64,000 bases of DNA, from assembly GCA_963736525.1 (NCBI GenBank), contig CAVTPF010000021.1, positions 3,282 to 67,281 on the forward strand, written 5' to 3'. Source of the stretch: Bog-473 sp963736525 (GTDB taxonomy: Bacteria > Actinomycetota > Acidimicrobiia > Acidimicrobiales > RAAP-2). The first letter of the stretch is position 1. Every line of letters begins with the position of its first letter. Both the position numbers and the translations under genes were made by a program. Below the pieces are notes generated by a model that was not told the origin of the DNA, did not search any database, and was given only the letters and a program-made list of their open reading frames with translations. Below, one piece after another: positions 59,730 through 64,000 of the stretch.

Positions 59730-60884
59730 GTGAGGGGAAGCCTACGTGAGCGATCGCCGGGCGTTTGGCAGGTCAGGGTGGCCCTTGGTCGGGACCCCAA
59801 CACCCGTCGCTACCGATACGCGCACGCCACCGTCCATGGTGGACGACGCGATGCCCAAAGAGAGGCGGCTCGACTGGTCAATGAGGCGTCGCAGGGACGG
59901 ATCCCGCTGACCAACGAGACCTTCGGAGGCCTTCTCGATCGCTGGCTCGACCACATTGAGGCCCGCGGACGAGCCCCCAAGACCTTGGTCGAGAACCGCC
60001 GTATGGCTGCCGCCATCGCCAAGGACCTGGGGGCGAAGGACCTGCGGAAGCTGAAAGCGTCGGACCTCGACGCCTTCTACGACCGGCTGAGCCGGAGGGG
60101 CCTCTCGGCCACCAGCGTCCGTCGGTACCACGCTGTGTGCTCGGCCGCCCTCAACCAGGGGGTCAAGTGGGGCCTCCTCGAGCGCTCCCCAGCGGCACAG
60201 GCATCGCCGCCGAGAATCGAGCGGAGCGAACCAGATGCTCCGACGCCTGAGGAGATCAAGCTCCTCATCGAGCGAGCAGAGGAGAAGGATCCCGAACTGG
60301 CGACATTGCTCTTCGTCGCGGCCACGACCGGATGCCGGCGCGGCGAGTTGTGCGGTCTTCGGTGGTCAGACGTGGACTTCGAGAAGGGCGTACTCCTCGT
60401 ACGGCGATCCGTTTCCGATCTTCCGGGCCGCGTCGAGATCCGTTCGACCAAGACGGGCCACATACGGAAGATGGCCCTGGACTCAGCGACACTCTCCCTC
60501 CTTGAGCTCCTCCGGGGGCGGGCGGCGGCGCATTGCGCAGCCGTCGGCACCTTGCTCGATGCGGACGCATACCTCTGGTCGTCTTCGGCGGACTACCTCT
60601 CACCACTGCGCCCCGGTGGAGTCACCACCCGGTTCATCGCCTTGCGGAACGACCTCGGGCTGACGCACATCCGACTCCATCACCTCCGCCACTTTGCCGC
60701 CACGGTGATGTTGGCCGGAGGTGTCGACGTTCGCACCGTGGCCGGCAGGCTCGGGCACTCTCGTCCAACCCTGACCCTGCAGACCTACGCGCACATCATG
60801 GACGTGTCCGATCGCAGAGCGGCCGAAGTCATCGGAGGCAGCATTTCGGGTCCTCAGACCGTGGTCGCCGAATCTGGCACATGA
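59730..60884 (+). CDS. tyrosine recombinase (phage-type integrase)
   Basis: This is a 384-residue integrase. An N-terminal arm-binding-like domain (RSPGVWQVRVALGRD), a SAM-like core-binding domain (TFGGLLDRWLDHIEARG), then a catalytic domain with Arg in TTGCRRGELCGLRW, Lys in the STKTG hairpin, HHLRHFAAT, GRLGHSRP and the nucleophile Tyr in TYAHIMD. All catalytic residues are present, so it may be active. It starts with GTG without a clear ribosome binding site. A related, decayed integrase lies beside the tRNA array at 2340-2670. Confidence 0.93.
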   Translation: MRGSLRERSPGVWQVRVALGRDPNTRRYRYAHATVHGGRRDAQREAARLVNEASQGRIPLTNETFGGLLDRWLDHIEARGRAPKTLVENRRMAAAIAKDLGAKDLRKLKASDLDAFYDRLSRRGLSATSVRRYHAVCSAALNQGVKWGLLERSPAAQASPPRIERSEPDAPTPEEIKLLIERAEEKDPELATLLFVAATTGCRRGELCGLRWSDVDFEKGVLLVRRSVSDLPGRVEIRSTKTGHIRKMALDSATLSLLELLRGRAAAHCAAVGTLLDADAYLWSSSADYLSPLRPGGVTTRFIALRNDLGLTHIRLHHLRHFAATVMLAGGVDVRTVAGRLGHSRPTLTLQTYAHIMDVSDRRAAEVIGGSISGPQTVVAESGT

Positions 60885-61936
60885 AGTCTGATGGGTCCAC
60901 GCGCAACGTCGCGCTTTTCGGGCCGATCGCTGACGGACCGGACCCCGCAACCCCTACGCGACGTCGTTGCGGACGTCCACACGAATGTCCACACCCCTGG
61001 TCAACGGGGTCTTCTGACCGCCTCGGCACGACACGGCCAGAGCTGTCAAGGTCGGCTTCGCCGAGGCGCCCGACATGTCGGGCGCCGTGCCTTTGTGAGC
61101 TCGGTGACTGAACCGATGGACACAATGGATCAGGACGGCCGGAACCGGCCGGCCTGGCTGCGCCTTCTCCCACGTTTCGTCGCGATGGCGATCGCCGCAG
61201 TGGTGACCCAGCGGCTAATCGCGGTGGCTTCGCACTGCAGTGCAAGTGTGACTCTATTCACCAGTCGAATTCTTTGACGGATCGACTGCGCGGAACGAGG
61301 TAGTCCGGCGTGGGTGTTCGGCATCGATCCGACTTACTTGGGTGCACAATGCGTGGCATCTCTGCACCGTGGATCCAAACGTCTGTCGGCGGAAACACTC
61401 CCTTAAGGCGTCAGGTCGATCTTTGAGGGCTCCGGAAGGCCCGGGAAAGTTATCCGTCGGCTTGAGCAGTCACGCCCCGCGGAGGACGAGTGAGGTGGCT
61501 CTCAGGGGACGTTGTCGGAGCCGAACAGCGTCGAGCCTCCCCCCTCGATTGGTTCGTAAGGAGACGGATGTTCCGGCGCCTCGGGGGTGCGCCCCGTACG
61601 AATCAGGCACGACTGGGGCAGGCCGTGATCGCTCGCTGGACACCGAGTTCGGTGGGACTGATTCCTCGCAGGTTCCGCTCTAGCGCCCACACAGACCCCG
61701 GTCGTAGGGGACACCCGAGAAGCGCGTGTCGTGATCCGCTCAAATTCTCTTCACACCAGTATCACGCACTGAGACAGCGCCGCCGCGAGGCTCTGCCCCA
61801 TGTCCGTCCCTCCCCAGTGGTGACGTTTCATCGGCTTTGTAGCCAAGTCGGTCTGACGCTTGGATACTCGACCAAGCGTCAGTTGAACTGTGTCTGCATC
61901 GCAATCGTGACCGGGATGCTGAGACCGAAGGGCGTA
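60885..61936. other. gene-poor region after the integrase
   Basis: I see no convincing gene in these 1050 bases. Open frames on both strands are short, overlap and lack ribosome binding sites. The best is a 53-codon plus-strand frame at 61116 with a hydrophobic stretch (FVAMAIAAVVTQRLIAVA). Base composition is less GC-rich than in the core genes. It probably belongs to the integrated or decaying DNA next to tRNA-Ser. Confidence 0.6.
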
Positions 61937-62797
61937 TCAGCGCACAAGCTTCAGTCGGGCCTCGTAGTCGGTGGCAATCAGCGCGTGCCCGGTGTCGTTG
62001 GTGTGGACGGTAGGATTCGTGGGATCGCACATGTGCGTCCAGTTACAGATGTTTGCCACGTCCTGCGGCAGCGTCTGGCCGTTGAAGGATCCGGTGAGTG
62101 CCATGTCCCAAGACTCGAAGGACTTCTGCACGGCGGCAATCCGAGCTTGGTGCTGCTTGTAGGCACTGCGAAGTTCGGAGTTGAGCTGGTGCAGCAGGGC
62201 CAGGGACGCCGTGGCCGTCTGTTGCCCACTGGGGCCGGTCAGGTAATACGACAGCCATGGGTCGTAGTACGTCATGCCGACGATTGGCACGTCACCGCCA
62301 GCTGCTCGCAGCCCCCCCAGAATGGTCTGCATGTTCATCGCAACAGCTTGGAGCCCGTTCTGCACGCACGTGGTGTTGATGACCCCGTTCGGAGCGCATC
62401 CGTCCACATCATCCCCGCCGATGTCGATCGTCACGAACTTCACGGCGCCCGCGTGAGAAGCCAGAAACGCTTCTGCATCCCCTAGTTGGTTCCCGGTCGT
62501 GTAGTTGTGACAGAGGCCGCCATGGATCATTCTGGTCGTGGAATCTCCGGCACACCCCAAGTTCATGAGTTGGAGACCCGGGATGATCAACTTCTCGGCG
62601 TTGTAGACGTCGTTGACGTATCCGTTTCCCGGCGTTGCCCCGCCGCCAGTGGAAAGCGAATCACCGAGTGCTAAGTAATACGTCGTTGAGGGCTGTGCCG
62701 TGGTGGTCGCGCCCGCTATACCTCCGTACGCTCCCACCATCACCAGAACTAGGACCATCAATGCCGAACTAATCAAGGAGTGCTTGGCTTGCAACAT
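61937..62797 (-). CDS. secreted SGNH/GDSL-type hydrolase
   Basis: This is a 286-residue exported protein. A signal peptide (LISSALMVLVLVMVGAYGG) is followed by block I YYLALGDSLSTGGG with the nucleophile Ser, LGCAGDSTTRMIHGG (block II Gly), IDIGGDDVDGC (block III, where Asp replaces the usual Asn) and a terminal THTNDTGHALIA-like block V with His. Four cysteines suggest disulfides. It probably cleaves an ester outside the cell. DNA around it is less GC-rich than core genes. Confidence 0.87.
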   Translation of the reverse strand: MLQAKHSLISSALMVLVLVMVGAYGGIAGATTTAQPSTTYYLALGDSLSTGGGATPGNGYVNDVYNAEKLIIPGLQLMNLGCAGDSTTRMIHGGLCHNYTTGNQLGDAEAFLASHAGAVKFVTIDIGGDDVDGCAPNGVINTTCVQNGLQAVAMNMQTILGGLRAAGGDVPIVGMTYYDPWLSYYLTGPSGQQTATASLALLHQLNSELRSAYKQHQARIAAVQKSFESWDMALTGSFNGQTLPQDVANICNWTHMCDPTNPTVHTNDTGHALIATDYEARLKLVR

Positions 62798-63166
62798 TCC
62801 ACCTCGTCTCCAGGAGTGCGGCGAACATGGTACACGTTCGCCGCCATTTGGAAGGGAGGGCGTTCGCCAGAATCGTCACCGCCGACCACCGACAGATCGC
62901 CTCAAAGCTTGCTGTGATCGAGGATCAAGTGGTTTCGCGCCTCATTGTTTGATTCCAGGATGCGCCAGGGGCTAAATGCCCCAGTTCGCCATCGGGACGG
63001 TGGGGCACTTCGCCACTTCGGTAAGGCGGAGACCGAGGGAGCGGAATGTTTGGAGTTACCTCTGTTCACTAGGCAAAAGGCAACTCAGTGCTAACGCCGC
63101 GGTTTCGGGAGTACCGTGCGCGTGAGCGTCCTGCACCGACCGGCGCAGGACGAGAATGGAGGCAAC
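62798..63166. other. intergenic region with small hairpins
   Basis: No gene is seen in these 369 bases between two oppositely oriented exported-protein genes. GGGGCTAAATGCCCC (62969-62983) can form a small hairpin, and GTCCTGC...GCAGGAC at 63128-63151 forms a second just before the next ribosome binding site. Promoters of both flanking genes should lie here. Confidence 0.5.
63128..63151 (+). promoter_or_regulatory. hairpin next to the ribosome binding site
   Basis: GTCCTGC (63128-63134) pairs perfectly with GCAGGAC (63145-63151) around a ten-base loop. It ends about six bases before TGGAGG and the ATG at 63167. In the transcript it could control translation or protect the 5' end. Confidence 0.45.
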
Positions 63167-63619
63167 ATGCGAAAGATCTTGCTGGCAGCTGCCGTTCTGG
63201 CGATTCCGCTTTCAGCAGCAACGTTGGGAATCGTCGCGACAGCCAGTAGCGCCGGTGCATCTTCTCCGGTGACGTGCGCCAAGGTCACCGGATCGCTCTC
63301 GGGGACCGTGCACTTCGACGGGTGCACGACTCCGTACGGAAGCGGAAATGCCATCGGAACGGGATTGGCGACGGGTGGGACTCTCAGCTGGGGGGGCACG
63401 GGCAAGCTCGCCGGTTCGGTGTCGTTCTCGGGCTCCGTTACCAGCCCCGGACAAGGAACCTGCGCCGCGGGTTCCACCGAGTACGTAGCCTCCGACGTCG
63501 TGACTGCTGCCACCGGAACCGCGGTGGGTCGCGCCCATGTTGGTGAAGCAGTGAAAGCCGACGCGTGTAGGGCCGCATCTGGTCACCTGGCTGTGATCTC
63601 GGGCAGCATCACGCCGTAG
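63167..63619 (+). CDS. small secreted beta-rich protein
   Basis: This 150-residue exported protein has a signal peptide (MRKILLAAAVLAIPLSAATL, cleaved near ASSAGA). The body is Gly/Ser/Thr-rich with alternating polar residues (SGTVHFDGC, GTGKLAGSVSFSGS), as in beta-sandwich surface proteins. It has four cysteines. The ATG has a good TGGAGG. I recognise no family. Confidence 0.75.
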   Translation: MRKILLAAAVLAIPLSAATLGIVATASSAGASSPVTCAKVTGSLSGTVHFDGCTTPYGSGNAIGTGLATGGTLSWGGTGKLAGSVSFSGSVTSPGQGTCAAGSTEYVASDVVTAATGTAVGRAHVGEAVKADACRAASGHLAVISGSITP

Positions 63620-63646
63620 TCGTCACGGGCGATCCACTGGTCGCGG

Positions 63647-63868
63647 GTGCGGGAGAGATGCCAGCGACCGGTGGCTCAGCCCACTATGGGCGGCCGACGG
63701 CTAAACCAACCGATCACTGGCATTGCGGCGAACCCGGACGGATCGGGCTATTGGTTGGTGGCTGCGGACGGCGGTATTTTTGCCTTTGGCGGTGCACCCT
63801 TCGAGGGCTCGTTGGGCGACTCCCGGCTCAATGCGCCGATTGTCGGCATTGCGGCTGCTCCGAACTGA
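63647..63868 (+). pseudogene. fragment of a WD/beta-propeller-like repeat protein
   Basis: The frame encodes LNQPITGIAANPDGSGYWLV, AADGGIFAFGGAPF and LNAPIVGIAAAPN before a stop. This is one and a half copies of a 40-50 residue repeat that actinobacterial, especially acidimicrobial, secreted proteins carry in long arrays. There is no signal peptide and no plausible start, so this is a 3' remnant of a longer gene. Confidence 0.6.
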
Positions 63869-64000
63869 GCACCGCCCGCCTGATCCTCCTGATTTCGGCG
63901 GCGCCGAATCGCCAGAGCGCAAACGTGTGGCACAGACCCCGAAAGAGCGCCACCGTCCCGGCAGCGAGCATCGTACGGGGACACCCTCCTGACTCACTTC

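Noticed and set aside
62969..62983. Part of a riboswitch (c-di-AMP or c-di-GMP type) upstream of the exported protein
   Set aside because: Only one five-base-pair hairpin is visible. The conserved cores of these riboswitches could not be found.

Overview
The window is GC-rich, densely coded chromosomal DNA from an actinobacterium. Four features point to the class Acidimicrobiia or a close relative: three luciferase-like F420-type oxidoreductases, Thr-rich secreted proteins, a recA gene behind a CGAAC-N4-GTTCG LexA box, and a fragment of the YWLVAADGG-type repeat. This placement is an inference; no rRNA gene is present to confirm it.

Layout. (1) 1-2000 holds the 3' end of an unidentified plus-strand gene, then a minus-strand array of about 15 closely packed tRNA or tRNA-like genes. 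A rho-independent terminator and a decayed tyrosine integrase lie beside it, as in a mobile-element remnant. (2) 2889-16604 carries two large class III cyclase/AAA-ATPase regulators, one of them translationally coupled to an MpaB-type oxygenase, plus alpha/beta hydrolases, an F420-type oxidoreductase, a tRNA-Lys and secreted or membrane proteins. (3) 16585-30680 is a signalling and export block. It has two large FtsX-type permeases (the second split by two frameshifts in C runs), a MacB/LolD-like ATPase, a histidine kinase, two response regulators, a receiver-HTH-cyclase fusion, a cyclic-nucleotide-binding protein, a metallo-beta-lactamase-fold hydrolase and a phytoene-desaturase-like oxidoreductase. 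(4) 30790-38562 carries a secreted repeat lipoprotein, an F420-type enzyme, a small kinase/dienelactone hydrolase operon, and a four-gene catabolic operon (carboxymuconolactone decarboxylase-like, enoyl-CoA hydratase, F420-type oxidoreductase, amidohydrolase). (5) 38582-59661 is mostly core and envelope genes: TrhA-like membrane protein, serB, acyltransferase, a TAT-exported DMFase-like protein, a DUF3048 lipoprotein, a methyltransferase, recA, two secreted paralogues, a macro-domain protein, GT39 and GT2 glycosyltransferases, a two-component system, cinA, pgsA, rimO and tRNA-Ser. (6) 59662-64000 begins with an intact tyrosine integrase next to tRNA-Ser. It continues into gene-poor DNA with a secreted SGNH hydrolase, a small exported protein and a repeat-protein fragment.

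The most unusual signal is in the tRNA array. All four tRNAs with a GUN anticodon (His, Asn, Asp, Tyr), and also tRNA-Phe, have C at position 33 instead of the near-universal U. A tRNA-Glu has G33. The remaining confidently folded array members keep U33, and several of the variant tRNAs keep correct discriminator bases and, for His, the G-1:C73 pair. U33-G34-U35 is the recognition triplet of tRNA-guanine transglycosylase, and the anticodon loop is the target of anticodon nucleases. The pattern could therefore reflect escape from modification or cleavage, or selective decay. A second point of interest is the run of cyclase, cyclic-nucleotide sensor and metallo-hydrolase genes at 23365-26737, which could be a self-contained second-messenger module.
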